From positions 28,785,935 through 28,849,934 of the forward strand of contig CM076196.1 of assembly GCA_038277395.1 (NCBI GenBank): a stretch of 64,000 nucleotides of DNA. The letters run 5' to 3'. Below the pieces are notes generated by a model. The model ran no database searches, was not told the origin of the DNA, and was given only the letters and a program-made list of their open reading frames with translations. The position numbers were made by a program, and so were the translations under genes. Below, one piece after another: positions 30,640 through 43,289 of the stretch; within the stretch, counting starts at the first letter, position 1; every line of letters starts with the position of its first letter. Source of the DNA: Dryocosmus kuriphilus. Its lineage: Eukaryota > Arthropoda > Insecta > Hymenoptera > Cynipidae.

Positions 30640-31300
30640 AATTTGCCTCTCCGCTTAATGTAACGTAGAAAGGCTCTGCCAACTCGAGCCACGCTGAGGC
30701 CCTCTAAAGGCTAATTGCCCGAGAAGATCTGTACAATTTATTCTACCTGTTAGCAGTTCAAACAAATCTACAGTAAAGATAGGGTTCTGCTTTCTTTAGA
30801 GTCAAAAGCTCCAGGACATTAGACGTAGATTGTAGTTTCGATCTCACGATAGAATTAAATAATAACAGAATAGTATCTGTATTTCAAAGTTGTTTCAAGA
30901 TCTTTTGTATAAAGTTGATAGTTTTCATCGCACTTGTGCACATTTCCATAACATGGCCTTTAAATTTCAGCTACCAACTGAACTTGATGCCTAGCTCCTT
31001 AACAAAAACTTTCTTAACTAGTTTAATGTTGCAGATTTCATAACTAAAGATAATTATAGTCATCGATCGAGTATACTTAAGAATGATACATTTAGCTATA
31101 TTTAATTGAATGTTATTCACTAAGCACCCACAATAGAATTTGTTAAGCGCCTATTGCAGCTTCAGGCAATCAGATTCTCTCTCAAATTTCAGATACAACT
31201 TATTATCATCTGCATAAAGTAATACTAGGATATTGATACATAGGAACAAAGCCTGGAAACCTGGAACACTGCGAGGTATTCCGGAATTGAAGTTTTATAT
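30640..31300 (-). pseudogene. Jockey-type LINE reverse-transcriptase relic
   Basis: Minus strand: SGIP-like motif B, then ILVLLYADDNKLYLKFERES (catalytic YADD intact) and ALNKFYCGC, NIAKCIILKYTRS, VKELGIKF, KGHVMEMCTSAMKTINFIQK. At least three stops interrupt it. The upstream end of this relic is shared with the 3' flank of MBF2 copy 1 (3012-3100). Confidence 0.7.
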
Positions 31301-31419
31301 TTTACAACCTCTAATTTAAGAAGTGGACACATATGAAAATATATAGAGAGGTGATGTCAAGATTTTTAAAATTAATTTTATTTACTTACATTGTTATACA
31401 CTAAGAAAATTTTAGTCTA

Positions 31420-31715
31420 GATGAACATGATGACCACAGAGCTATGCGTTTTAGAATTCCGTCAACTAATGCATTCCAGAAATGTAGAGTTACATTTTCA
31501 AATCCTGGACCATCTTCAACTAGTGCAATACTACCTCCAGAACCAGTTACTATTGGATCCTCTATGAAACAAACTTCAGAGTTCAGTACCTATATATTTT
31601 ACCTGCACTGAATGAGAAAAACATCATATGGTCTACTGTTCCAAATAAATTGGCCTTTACAGATGCAAAACCTACACGAGCAAGATGATCACTTTCTTTG
31701 AATGTTAAAAATTGG
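31420..31715 (-). pseudogene. MBF2 copy 4, 3' half (split by a transposon stack)
   Basis: Minus strand: DHLARVGFASVKANLFGTVD, SGGSIALVEDGPGFENVTLH and DGILKRIALW are recognisable, with a frameshift around 31580-31600. The N-terminal half lies at 42866-43052, about 11.1 kb away. Both break edges carry a related sequence starting GATGATCAC, which looks like the target duplication of the inserted element. Confidence 0.8.
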
Positions 31716-31896
31716 AGTAATCCAATTTTTCCTCTCCTTTTTCCTTTGACCGTGAATTATTAATCCATATGATAATTAACAATTTTCCAAAAAAAGAAGG
31801 AAAATGTTAAAAAATATATAATTGGTCTAAACGGTCGATTAAAAAACTCATAATAAAATAAAAGAGTAGTCCATTAAAACTCCATTTATTATTGAC

Positions 31897-31933
31897 AACG
31901 TTTCGGCCGAAATCATGTTGGCCTTTTTCAAGT
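31897..31933 (-). other. Hammerhead-derived motif, PLE family 1 (copy B, left)
   Basis: Reverse complement of the 24720-24757 motif, same altered TTGAAAA core and GGCC helix. Confidence 0.45.
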
Positions 31934-32243
31934 CTAAAAATTCTAAAATACAAAAAGAGGTTACGAATTTAACAGCAAAAAACAAACAAAAGGACCAAAA
32001 GAAAACACAAACCTGTCGAAAATAAAAAGGAAACATTGTTGAACGAGTCCAATCCTTTACCTCAATCATAGATGGTCAAAAATTTAGAGTAATATTAGAA
32101 ATTACAATGTTTTCCCTTAATTATATATAATGACCATAATATGAATATTAAAACTAGTATTCCATAATTTTGGCCTTTGGTCTAGAAATGAATTGAAATC
32201 TTCAAATAAGGGTATCTTTATTTGAAGCTAAAGAACATACAAA

Positions 32244-32288
32244 TCGTCGATGCATTTCGCCATGATATCATGGACTCATCAGGACTGA
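32244..32288 (-). ncRNA. Type I hammerhead ribozyme, PLE family 2 left arm
   Basis: Minus strand: helix I GTC, core CTGATGAG, helix II formed by CCATG/CATGG, GAAA, a minimal helix III (ATGCAT) and cleavage site ATC followed by GAC, which pairs with GTC of helix I. All conserved core bases (CUGAUGA, GAAA, UH) are intact. Very short helix III is typical for PLE and retrozyme hammerheads, which are thought to act as dimers. Confidence 0.85.
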
Positions 32289-32837
32289 AAAAATACGTAT
32301 ATAATAGAAAACGATATAAAAGATGGAGGCAGTAAATTTAAAACGTTTACAAGATAGAGTATCTTATCATCGTGAAATGATTAAAAATTGCTTTCCATAG
32401 CTAAATCCATAATTAATTCCAAAAATACTTTTTTTAAAAAACACCTTGACATTTTTAGGTCAGTTTCGACCAGAAAGTGGAAAAATACAAAGAATTGTAA
32501 ATTATAGTTAAATGAAGGTAGATTAATTATTAGAGCTGTTATGAGAAATTTTAAATTACCGAAAAAATAGAATTTAAAGTTGAGTTCCATATTTTATATG
32601 AGAAAATTGAAAAAATTGAGGTTGACCTCATGGTCGCTGTTTAGCTATGGCAAGTAGGTTAGGAACTGAAACTAGCTACAATTGAAATTTAAAATCACGG
32701 AATGATTGAATAATATCATGATATATAATCGAGAGGTTTTCTGTGTCAGATCTAAAATTAATACTATCTTCATTTTTAACAATATTAATCATTTCTAAAA
32801 TATTCCTTTTATAATAATTGTTTTCCAAATTTAAAAT

Positions 32838-33149
32838 TTAAACATTTTTTGAATTGAAATCAAATTTATGATCTAGAGTTGTACTGTGATTACATAAAGC
32901 TGTATTAGTGAGTTTTTTATTTTGGCTATTGACGTGTTCAGAAATTCGCTCCCTGAGTGGGCGCTTTGTTTGACCAATGTACATTTTATTACAGTTTTTG
33001 CAAGAAATTTCATATATTAAATTTGGTTCTTTGAATTTAGGAATTTTGTCTTTGATTGCAGGTATTAGTATATCAGAGAGTTTATTTTTAATTGAGAAAA
33101 CAATAGTTATATTTAGTTTTTTGCAAATTCTTATTAATGAATAGTACAA
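32838..33149 (-). pseudogene. PLE family 2 GIY-YIG endonuclease domain
   Basis: Minus strand: IYEISCKNCNKMYIGQTKRP then LRERISEHVNSQNKK and HSTTLDHKFDFNSKNV: a GIY-YIG nuclease core with the tail His residues. It is out of frame with the upstream RT because of lesions between 33150 and 33450. Confidence 0.8.
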
Positions 33150-33430
33150 GTCTTCAGCGTAAGGTAAAGTGATGATTTTTAAGAAATCGATTTTTTTATT
33201 ATTGGTTTGATCGTCAATACATAAGTTATTATTAAATTGTTCCAGGTATTTTAATCTCTTTTTAATATTGTAGATGACAAAATCATGTGGGTAGTTGTTT
33301 TTAATTAAATTATTGTAAATGAAATTGATATTCTTATTTAAAAATTGAGGTTCTGAGAATGTATAGGCTCTATCAATAAGACTTGTAATTACTCCTTTTT
33401 TATGATTTTGATGGTGATTGGAGAAGTAAT

Positions 33431-34490
33431 TTAGATTACGACCAGAATAAGTAGGTTTGTGAAACCAATTTCAATGAAACCTTTTTGAAAAATAATTGTT
33501 GAGTCAAGAAAGTTGATTTTTTTGTTAATTGATTCTTCTAAAGTAAATTGTAAAGATCCACCTTTACTATTGAATTCTTTTAAGATATCAGAAATATAAT
33601 CTTTGTGTATACATAATATAGTATCATCTACAAAACGGTAGTAAAAAATTATTTTAAATTTGGAATTCTTAATAATACTGTTTTCTAAGTTTTGCATAAC
33701 TATTTCAGCAAGTATAGGTGAAATAGGTGAGCCCGTAGGTGTTCCGAAATTTTGTTTATAGATTGTATAGTTAAATTGAAAATAAATGTTATCAGTGCAT
33801 AATTTTAAAGCTTCATCAAATTGTTTGTAATTTAAAAAGGTGTAATTTTTTATCAAGTTCCATTTTTCTTTAACTAATTTATTAACAAGATTAATGTCAA
33901 TATTAGTGAACATAGAAATAGCATCGAGAGAACAAATAGTGAAATCATCTGGAATGTTTATATGTTTAATTTTATTCAAAAAATCAAAGCTATCTTTTAT
34001 AGTGTATTTAGAATTATTACAAATATTATTCAAAGTTTTTTTTTAAAAAATTGAAAGATTATACATAGGTGAGTTTATAAATGATGTTAGTGGTCTGACA
34101 GATAAGTCAGGTTTATGCAGTTTGATTAAGCCATACATAAGAGGAGGAAGACCATTAGTACATTTAAGAAAACTAGCAGCTTTTTTATCAATTAGGTGTT
34201 TTTTAATCCAATTATTTACCATATTGTTTAATTTAAATTGAATATTTTTGGTCGGATTCTTAATAATTTCATATGTTTTACTATCATTTAGCATATTAAG
34301 CATTTTTTTATTGTATTCTTCTTTTTCAATAATAATTGTAATATTACTTTTGTCAGCGTGACTAATTAAAAGGTTAGGATTCTCTCTGATAAATTTTTTA
34401 GTTTCTCTAAATTTACGTTCAAGAAGTTTTTGATTGGGATTCCATTGAATTTTTGATACTAAATATTTTTTTTAAAATAAAAATTAAATT
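33431..34490 (-). pseudogene. PLE family 2 reverse transcriptase
   Basis: From 34490: ISHADKSNITIIIEKEEYNK (DKG-type box), KLHKPDLSVRPLTS, stop near 34043, then FTICSLDAISMFTNIDINLV (motif A), GTPTGSPISPILAEIVM (motif B) and YRFVDDTILCI (motif C, catalytic FVDD near 33622-33634). The frame is lost near 33450. Confidence 0.82.
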
Positions 34491-34614
34491 ACTACGGAGA
34501 CATTTTAAATCTTTGTCACAAATTTTTAATGATTTATCCTCGATACCTAAAATAAAATCTGTATAAGGTAAAGTTTTTTTTTTGTATAAGGTAAAGTTTT
34601 TTTTGTGTAAGCCA

Positions 34615-34990
34615 TGGTTGACTTGTATTATTCATTAATAAGAATTTGTAAAAAACTAAATATAACTATTGTTTTCTCAATTAAAAAAAAACTCTCTTAA
34701 ATATTAATACCTACAATCAAAGACAAAATTCCTAAATTCGAAAAAACAAATTTAATATATGAAATTTCTTGCAAAAACTGTAATAAAATGTACATTGGTC
34801 AAACAAAGCGCCCACTCAGGGAGAGAATTTCTGAACACATCAATAGCCAAAATAAAAAACTCACTAATACAGCTTTATGTAATCACAGTACAACTCTAGA
34901 TCATAAATTTGCTTTCAATTCAAAAAATGTTTAAATTTTATATTGAAAACAATTATTATAAAAGGAATATTTTAGAAATGATTAATATTG
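34615..34990 (+). pseudogene. Inverted duplicate of the PLE family 2 GIY-YIG region
   Basis: Plus strand: YSLIRICKKLNITIVFSIKK then a lesion, IYEISCKNCNKMYIGQTKRP and LRERISEHINSQNKK. It is the mirror copy of 32838-33149 inside the right arm. Confidence 0.75.
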
Positions 34991-35481
34991 TTAAAAATGA
35001 AGATAGTATTAATTTTAGATCTGACACAGAAAACCTCTCGATTATATATCATGATATTATTCAATCATTCCGTGATTTTAAATTTCAATTGTAGCTAGTT
35101 TCAGTTCCTAACCTACTTGCCATAGCTAAACAACGACCATGAAGTCAACCTCAATTTTTTCAATTTTCTCATCTAAAATATGGAACTCAACTTTAAATTC
35201 TATTTTTTCGGTAAGTTAAAATTTCTCATAACAGCTCTAATAATTAATCTACCTTCATTTAACTATAATTTACAATTCTTTGTATTTTTCCACTTTCTGG
35301 TAGAAACTAACCTAAAAATGTCAAGGTGTTTTTTAAGAAAAGTCTTTTTGGAATTCATTATGGATTTAGCTATGGAAAGCAATTTTTAATCATTTCACGA
35401 TGATAAGATACTCTATCTTGTAAACGTTTTAAATTTATTGCCTCCATCTTTTATATCGTTTTCTATTATATACGTATTTTT

Positions 35482-35530
35482 CCAGTCCTGATGAGTCCAT
35501 GATATCATGGCGAAATGCATCGACGATTGG
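35482..35530 (+). ncRNA. Type I hammerhead ribozyme, PLE family 2 right arm
   Basis: CCAGTC-CTGATGAG-helix II (CCATG/CATGG)-GAAA-TGCATC-GACGATTGG. Helix I pairs GTC with GAC and, across a small loop, CCA with TGG. The core is identical to the left-arm copy at 32244-32288. Confidence 0.87.
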
Positions 35531-36059
35531 TATGTTCTTCAGCTTCAAATAAAGATACCCTTATTTGAAGATTTCAATTCATTTCTAGACCAAAGGTCAA
35601 AATTATCGAATATTTAGAAGGTCTACAATCATGAATGTAAATTAAAACTTAGTCTCTCCCAAAAATTTTGAGAGACTAAGAACTTATGTAAAAAATTACA
35701 TTTTTGTAAATAAAAGAACTTAGGTTATGGAACGGAGTACATTGAAGAAAGAGCATTAAAATCCGGTGACATGTGGTATAAAACTATATTACATGTACAA
35801 GGAAAAATATGGTATTACCTATTCAATACAGATGAGGAGGCGGGAAATTTGAACAGTGAAAATGTTTCATTTGGTGATACTTTGATATATCTTATTAATG
35901 TTTAGTGTTTCGGTTATTAAATTTATGGAAAATTTTTTAAATTTGTTAATAAAAATGGATTCTAAAATCCGTCTTTTAAATGTATTTGTTTCTTTACCTA
36001 AAATTTTAATCTTTTTTTTATATAAAAATCAAAAAAATGATCTGAATTCCATGCATGTT

Positions 36060-37322
36060 GTGTTAAGCCCGTGTTCTGATTTCCAACAACACAACCTCTT
36101 TTATGTTCCGCAATACGATCTTTTAATCTCCTCCCAGTTTCACCGATGTACACTCCACGACCACCCTTACAATTGATTCTGCAGATGACACCGCTTACTC
36201 TCGATACTGTCTTTATCTTTTTTTTTGTTTAGCAAAAATTTATCTAGATAATATGCATTTTTGAAATAAACATTGATATTAATTTTTTTTAAAGAACCTT
36301 TTAATCTTTCTGATAAACCCTCAACATAAGGTAAGGTTAATTTTAAATTAGGATTATTGTGAGTTTCAAGCCATTTGTTCTTTTTCATATGGACCAAATC
36401 ACTATTATAAATTTCATTAATTCTTTCGTTAATAATAAATTTAATTAAATTAATAGGATAGTTGTTCTGTGATAAAGTAATTTTTAATTGAATTAAATTT
36501 TCTTTTCGGAATTTAAAATCACTAAGTTTAATACATCTATCTACCAAATTCTTAATTAAACCAATTTTTAAGTTTAAAGAATGATTAGAGTGAAAATTTA
36601 AGTATCTACCTGAGCAGGATTCTTTTTTATAACAATTTTCTTTCAATGTCACCATCCATCGTTTTAATAAGAGAAATATCTAGAAAATGTAAAATATTAT
36701 TTTCTTCAAGCTCAAGAGTAAACTGAACAGAAGGTTCAATGCTATTAAAAGTGTTAAAAAATTCTTCAGTTTTATTAGTAGGAATGATCGTGAACACATC
36801 ATCTACATATCTTTTGAAAAGTATTGGAGTAAAATCTAATAGAGCCAAAGTTCTATTTTCTATGTCCTCGAGAACTAAATTCGATAAAACTGGAGACAAA
36901 GGCGAACCCATGGGGCAACCTGAAAGCTGCCTATAAAATTTATTATTAAACGAAAAAACCATGTTGTTGAAAACGAAACGCGTGGCAATCAGAATTTCAT
37001 TTTTGCTAATACTAGTTAAATTATGATTCAGATTCAATTTTTCTTCTACACAATCCAAAGCCAAATCCAATGGAATACTGTCAAACATAGCAATGACGTC
37101 CAAAGAAATCAGAGAATGGTCAGGAGGAACAACTATTTTTTAAATCATTTCCTCAAGTTCCCAACTATTTTTTAAAGTTGTTCCTGAGGTACCTGAAATT
37201 GGCTTTAAAATGTTGGAAATATATTTAGCTAAGTCGTAAGAAGGACAACCAACAGTACACACAATTAATCTCCATTTTAATTCCAGTTTATGGATCTTAG
37301 ATAGGGCGTAGGCCTTTGCCAC
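36060..37322 (-). pseudogene. PLE family 1 copy B, left arm: RT and GIY-YIG
   Basis: Minus strand: KIHKLELKWRL, VIAMFDSIPLDLALDCVEEK, SGCPMGSPLSPVLSNLVLED and KRYVDDVFTII (about 36796-36811), then VEGLSERLKGSLKKININVY and the GIY-YIG domain near 36060-36240. Some frames are broken. It meets an inverted copy of itself at about 37335. Confidence 0.82.
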
Positions 37323-37334
37323 ACAACTATTATA

Positions 37335-38200
37335 TATTCGCCTTTTTCTCCAGTTTTATCGAATTTAGTTCTCGAAGACATAGAAAATAGAGCTTTGGCT
37401 CTATTAGATTTTACTCCAATACTTTTCAAGAGATATGTAGATGATGTGTTCACGATCATTCCTACTAATGAAATTGAAGAATTTTTTAACACTTTTCATA
37501 GCATTGAACCTTCTGTTCAGTTTACTCTTGAGCTTGAAGAACATAATATTTTACATTTTCTAGATATTTCTCTTATTAAAGCGATGGATGGTCACATTGA
37601 AACAAATTGGTATAAAAAAAAAATCCTGGTCAGGTAGATACTTAAATTTTCACTCTAATCATTCTTTAAACTCAAAAATTGGTTTAATTAAGAATTCGGT
37701 AGATAGATGTATTAAACTTCGTGATTTTAAATTCCGAAAAGAAAATTTAATTCAATTAAAAATTGCTTTATCACAGAACAACTATCCTATTAATTTAATT
37801 AATCTTATTATTAACGAAAGAATTAATGAAATTTATAATAGTGATTTGGTCAATATGAAAAAGAACAAATGGCTTGAAACTCACAATAATACTAATTTAA
37901 AGTTAACCTTACCTTATGTTGAGGGTTTATCAGAAAGATTAAAAGGTTCTTTAAAAAAATTTAATATCAATGTTTATTTCAAAAATACATATTATCTTGA
38001 TACATTTTTAATAAACAAAAAAAAAAGATAAAGACAGTATCGAGAATTTAAGCGGTGTCATCTACAGAATCAATTGTAAGTTTGTAGTATAGTGTACATC
38101 GGTGAAACTGGGAGGAGATTAAAAGATCGTATTGCGGAACATAAAAGAGATTGTGTTGTTGGAAATCAGAACACGGGCTTAGCACAACATGCATGAAATT
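37335..38200 (+). pseudogene. PLE family 1 copy B, right arm: RT 3' part and GIY-YIG, inverted
   Basis: Plus strand: SPVLSNLVLEDIENRALALL, KRYVDDVFTIIPTNEIEEFF (YVDD near 37430-37445), VEGLSERLKGSLKKFNINVY, then YIGETGRRLKDRIAEHKRDC. It starts within RT motif B. The head-to-head junction at about 37335 makes copy B a palindrome. Confidence 0.82.
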
Positions 38201-38815
38201 CAGATCATTTTTTTGATTTTGATTTCAAAAACATTAAAATTTTAGGTAAAGAAACAAACACATTTAAAAGACGGATTTTAGAATCCATTTTTATTAACAA
38301 ATTTAAAAGATCTTCCATAAATTTAATAACCGAAACACTAAACATTAATAAGATATATCAAATTATCACCAAATGAAACATTTTCACTGTTCAAATTTCC
38401 CGCCTCCTCATCTGTATTGAATAGGTAAACCATATTTTTCCTTGAGCATGTAATATAGTTTTATACCACATGTCATCGGATTTTAATGCTCTTTCTTCAA
38501 TGTACTTCGGTCCATAACCTAAGTTCTTTTATTTACAAAAATGTAATTTTTTACTTAAGTTCTTAGTCTCCCAAGATTTTTGGGAGAGACTAAGTTTTAA
38601 TATTCATATTATGGTCATTATATATAATTAAGGGAAAACATTGTAAGGTCTAATATTACTCTAAATTTTTGACCATCTATGATTGAGGCAAAGGATTGGA
38701 CTCGTTCAACAATGTTTCCTTTTTATTTTCGACAGGTTTGTGTTTTCTTTTGATCCTTTTATTTTTTTTTTGCTGTTAAATTCGTAACCTCTTTTTGTAT
38801 TTTAGAATTTTTAGA

Positions 38816-38853
38816 CTTGAAAAAGGCCAAAATGATTTCGGCCGAAACGTTGT
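38816..38853 (+). other. Hammerhead-derived motif, PLE family 1 (copy B, right)
   Basis: CTTGAAAAAGGCC-loop-GGCCGAAACGTTG, as at 24720-24757. Confidence 0.45.
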
Positions 38854-39299
38854 CAACAATAAATGGAGTTTTAATGGTCTACTCTTTTATTTTATTATGA
38901 GTTTTTTAATCAACCGTCTAGACGAATTATATATTTTTTAACATTTTCCTTCATTTTTTGGAAAATTGTTAATTATCATAGGGGCCGTGCACATAATACG
39001 TCACGCGATTTTTAGCCACTTTGAACCCCCTCCCCTCCCCCGTGTCACACATCGTCACAAATCTTAGACCCCCCGTCCCCTCTTCACGTCACGTCACACA
39101 TGTTTTTCTATCAAATTTTCAGTAATCACGAAAATCATCTAGTTTTTCAAAAGCTGCTGTTTATTAATTTGTAAATAACATTTCAAGAACTTATCCATCT
39201 AAAAGTAGCATAGATTATTATTAATGAGATCTTTCAAATCGTACAATGTAATTAATTCTACTTAAATTGGAACAAAAACTCATTTTCAACATTCTCATG

Positions 39300-42200
39300 T
39301 ATGACTTTCCCACTGAAAATAGTACCGCGTTTCAATGTTTTCAATAACGGGCATTCCCTGCACACTTTTGTCCTCTGAAAATGCAGGAACAAAATCTCTG
39401 TCGACTTCTTCCTCATCAATCCAAAGAGCATCTTCTTCACCAGAAATATTTCCATCGAAAACGCACAGAAGTTCTCTAGCACGTCGAGTTGCCACTCTTT
39501 GAGGACGAATTTTCCTATCTTGTGGACATTGTTTTTCCTTCTTGTGCATCAACTTCACGTGATGAGTCACTGATTTCTGCGACGCACGATAAATTCCACA
39601 AATCTTGCAAACCCTGTGGATTTTTAATATTCTAAATAATGGAATTCCAACTTTGCTCAAGACGTGTATATATTGATAAATTTTTATTGTAATATTGATA
39701 TTTGATATTTTAATGTATATATAATAATAATATAAATTCAACGTGAACAAATGTACACTTTTTTGATTTGAATTTTTTTGTTAAAAAAATTTGAATTATC
39801 TATAAATTTGATAAGACAAAATATTTTTTTCTAATGCAAAAGAATACCTTTTTGTGAAAGAAAGTTGTAAACTTGGGCAGTAGTGATCGAATGGTGGCTT
39901 CTCGAATTCGGTGCTACACGGCTTCAGTTTGAGGCCCAATTGAAGAAGGAGCGGACAAAATTTGTGCTGGTTCTCGGAATTTTCCACAACAGTATATCCT
40001 GCTGAGGTTTGCTGGACATGTAATGGCGGAGGCAAAAAACCATCAGGCAGTAAATTCCAAAGGCTTGATCCTCTGGCACCACAACATTGCTCTGAATCAC
40101 ACTTGACAATTTGAAGACAATATTGGGACTCCTGAACATGCGTCGTGTATCATTGTTCATCAACAGGCAGCTTAGCTGGTGGATGTTCTTTTGGTCCAAT
40201 GTATTCTGCTTCAACGGCAAAGCCATCAATTTCCATAGAACTCCAAACTTCCGACAAAACACGACCAGCATGCTCGAAATTTGACTTTTCCAATTCAACG
40301 TCAATGGTTTTATTATTCGAATCCAAATGAGACCCAAAATGTTCGTGTTCTAAGATCAACCCAGTGAGCTCTCTGCTGAGTGGTGCCATGCGCCGCTCCA
40401 CCCTATTATATGCACTTCGTCCTGGAGCATTAGTTGCAAGGTAAAGTGCATCCAAATTGTATTTCTGAAAATGCTTAACAGCTCCCGCTATGACTCGAGC
40501 ATAGCGAGGGTTCTCATCTGGGCCACCATCAGACGTCAAGATAAAAATTGGCGTGATTGACCCGTTTGGCGTTTTCACAAATGATTCGAAAGTGGGCGAA
40601 TCAACAAGTTTTTCCAAGTCAGCAGCATGAGTTTTCATCATCAGTTGAGGAACAGCGTTTCCCACTGCGTATAGCTATGTATGTTGGTCCTGAGTATGAA
40701 ACGACTGAAGGTTCCCCATCTCCTTCTCTGCCAATTTCAATAGCTGCATACACGGAAGGGATCAATTTGTGCCGCTCTGCAACTACAAAGTCATGATCAG
40801 GCAAGCGAACTCGATAATCGACGTGCATCAAAATTGGTGCCTGTTTATTGGCATCTGCGATTCCCAACGGCACTCTGGATTTGTCGTCCTAAGATAAGTA
40901 AAACACTTGATCAGGACCCACTACTGATGCAAGGGACTCAAGAGATCGCATGGTCGCGGTGCAGAATATCGCATCGGGATGTTTTGAATGCTGATCTGCT
41001 TCAGGTCTTCACAGTTTCACTGGAACAGTAGTAACATGACGTTTTCCTTCGATGGTTGTCGAACGTTTAGGAAGGAGCCTCAGGTACAATCCAGAGCGGT
41101 TTATTTGAAAACAATATATTTTTGTACTTCGTTGTGTAGATCATCCAGTGTGCGGAAGCTTCGAATAATTTCTGTGCGACGTCGGTCATCTGCTGCTCCT
41201 CCAAGTATCGCAATGTCCGTCAGAACCTGTATAATTTTTGATTTCCCAGAACGTTAATAGACAATTAACAAAGTTGAATAGACAATTAACAAACAACTCA
41301 AAGTAAACACAAGGTAATAGACAATTAACAAACGTCTAATAGACAATTAATAAAGCTAATTGTCTGTCAGATTTTAAAATAAGGTCAACTAAAAAAATTT
41401 CTGTGCGTACTTTCAGCAACTCAGGATGATCATATTCAATTCTTGGCTGTCCTCTCTTACTACGAATTTTCAGTTGAGCTGCCAGTCCAGGATTTTCTTC
41501 TACAAATTTCATAGTTTTCTGTTTCTTTTCATCCCGTGTTTTTTGTTGTCGTTGAGTAGCATCTTGTTTTCTGTGTCATCCACTTCTAATCCAGAGTCAC
41601 GTATGGTAATCAAAGTATTCAGTTCACTTTCAAGACATGTAATTTTCCTCGCCGACAGTTTCTTGAGCTGGTTTTTCGCGAGGCTGTTTCAACGCCAACG
41701 AGTTTTGATTATCGTTGTTGTTGTTGTCTGCAGCTGTGATGTCCTGAGTAAGAAAAAATGTATTGATAGTTGAAAATTTTTAATTTACAAGAAATTTCTA
41801 CAGTAAAAATATTTTATATTCATTCGCAAGATTCTTATCAGTTATTACCCTTTCTACAATAAAAATGTTTTATTTTGATTAACAAGTTTTATATTAATTA
41901 TTATTTAAAATACTGAATGTTTTGTATCAACTTTGCTTATTTTAAAAATTTTTTTCCTTTTTTTGTTTGATTTATTGAATAATATATTTACGTCTGCCGC
42001 AATTTTTTGAAATATATATTCATATATTACTGACTTTTAAACTAAATTACAAATAGCTCATATATGTATGAAAAATTGTATTATTTCGTTAAATATAATA
42101 ATTTACTTGATTATTGGAGAGTTCTACAGATGCTGTGTTTTCTCCAGATTCGGCTTCAGTTCGAGGTCCGGGAATATTTGACACTGAAGAAGCTGCACCT

Positions 42201-42440
42201 TCTTTTGATGTTGACGCCGTGAAATAATTAAAAAATTTCGCTTTTCTAGCTGTCACTGCGATATTCCACTTTTTATTTGCTCTTCGACGGAATTTTTGAA
42301 ATCATCACTTTTTTTGAGGTTAGCCCACAAAAGCGTTGACTTCTTCCTGTATCACTTGTTTCGACTTTTTCACTGCATGTGCTTTTTTGTAAGCCTCGTA
42401 AAAACGAGAATACGAACTACTGGGATCGTTCATACTTCTC
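39300..42440 (-). pseudogene. Zator-like DDE transposase, multi-exon, several stops
   Basis: Minus strand. Exon pieces: KFVEENPGLAAQLKIRSKRG near 41500; donor near 41410 and acceptor ATACAG at about 41229; AILGGAADDRRRTEIIRSFR; SGLYLRLLPKRSTTIEGKRH; FYLS-stop-DDKSRVPLG (TAG for a likely Gln, just before a probable catalytic Asp); HDFVVAERHKLIPSVYAAIE; TSDGGPDENPRYARVIAG (second Asp); APGRSAYNRVERRMAPLS (probable catalytic Glu); then after a TGA (40150-40152) LPPPLHVQQTSAG. The last exon (about 39300-39615) has a C2H2 finger, CKICGIYRASQKSVTHHVKL. At least three stops and a frameshift near 40640 make it inactive. Confidence 0.75.
41262..41362 (+). repeat. Minisatellite in a transposase intron
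   Basis: About four copies of TTAATAGACAATTAACAAA-like units, irregularly spaced, between 41262 and 41362. Confidence 0.7.
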
Positions 42441-42721
42441 ACACTAATTAAACTTGACAATATCGAAATTTACGAAACAACAAAAATACAGCTGTTCATA
42501 CCTGTGAACAAGCGACAGAAAAGGTTTGCCAACATTCGCCAACGTTGGCAATCATGCGGAGAGCAGTGCGCTCAACATAAAAAGTCATTGTGGACCCGCG
42601 AAATTAAAAAAAAATTGATCAAATATAAAGAAAATCAAATTTTTCAGCAAAAAATGTGTGACGTCACGCTTAGGGTAGACCCACCCCCTCCCCCCATGTC
42701 ACACAAAGTCACAATTTTCCG

Positions 42722-42827
<106 letters not shown>

Positions 42828-42865
42828 ACACGTATGACGTATTATGTGCACGGCCCCATATGGAT

Positions 42866-43052
42866 GATCACATTCGTTTGGAATTTTTCTCACTATCCCT
42901 AGTCTGAATAAGCCATGTTTATAGAGTACTCATATGCTACCCTCAGACTATATTCTGTTGCTGGGTCCGAAACAGCTGAAAGCTGATGACGTGTCAACTA
43001 ATTCTAGAAAAACTATTAAAGCGAAAATCCACATATACGGCGCCAATTTCAT
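42866..43052 (-). pseudogene. MBF2 copy 4, 5' half
   Basis: Minus strand reads APYMWIFALIVFLELVDTSS, FSCFGPSNRI-stop, then GLFRLGIVRKIPNECDH, matching the N-terminal half of copies 1 and 2. The initiator ATG is changed to TTG, and there are at least two stops. The upstream block with GGAACTTCTTCTC and TGCAACATTGT follows at about 43130-43200. Confidence 0.8.
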
Positions 43053-43289
43053 GACAGGGGTCTAGAGTATTTATGATGTTTATAACTTGGATATTGTTTT
43101 GATATTTAGTTTTCATACCAATTGTTTGCGCGAATCAAGATGATTGTGACAATGTTGCACAGAGGCTACGGAGAAGAAGTTCCTTAACATAGTTCAAGCA
43201 GAATTGATGAGACTTACGTAAGTTGCGGCGGCTCCAAAAAAGGTTCCTTGTTAAATAATTCGACTGATTTTAATAACATTATACATATA

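Larger units (their letters stand above)
32156..35632 (-). mobile_element. Penelope-like element, family 2, nested in family 1, with inverted terminal repeats of about 1 kb
   Basis: Left arm 32156-33153 and right arm about 34615-35632 are reverse complements; each holds a hammerhead ribozyme and part of the GIY-YIG coding region. The core (33160-34500) encodes the RT on the minus strand. ATTAAAACT precedes the left end (to 32155) and follows the right end (about 35633), consistent with a 9-bp target duplication in the family 1 sequence. Confidence 0.85.

Noticed and set aside
36060..38200. Group II intron or retron reading of the RT
   Set aside because: YVDD, SGCP(M/T)GSPLSP and the C-terminal GIY-YIG endonuclease identify Penelope-like RTs.
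40557..41257. Plus-strand frames over the Zator-like transposase
   Set aside because: Antisense shadows of the minus-strand transposase exons.
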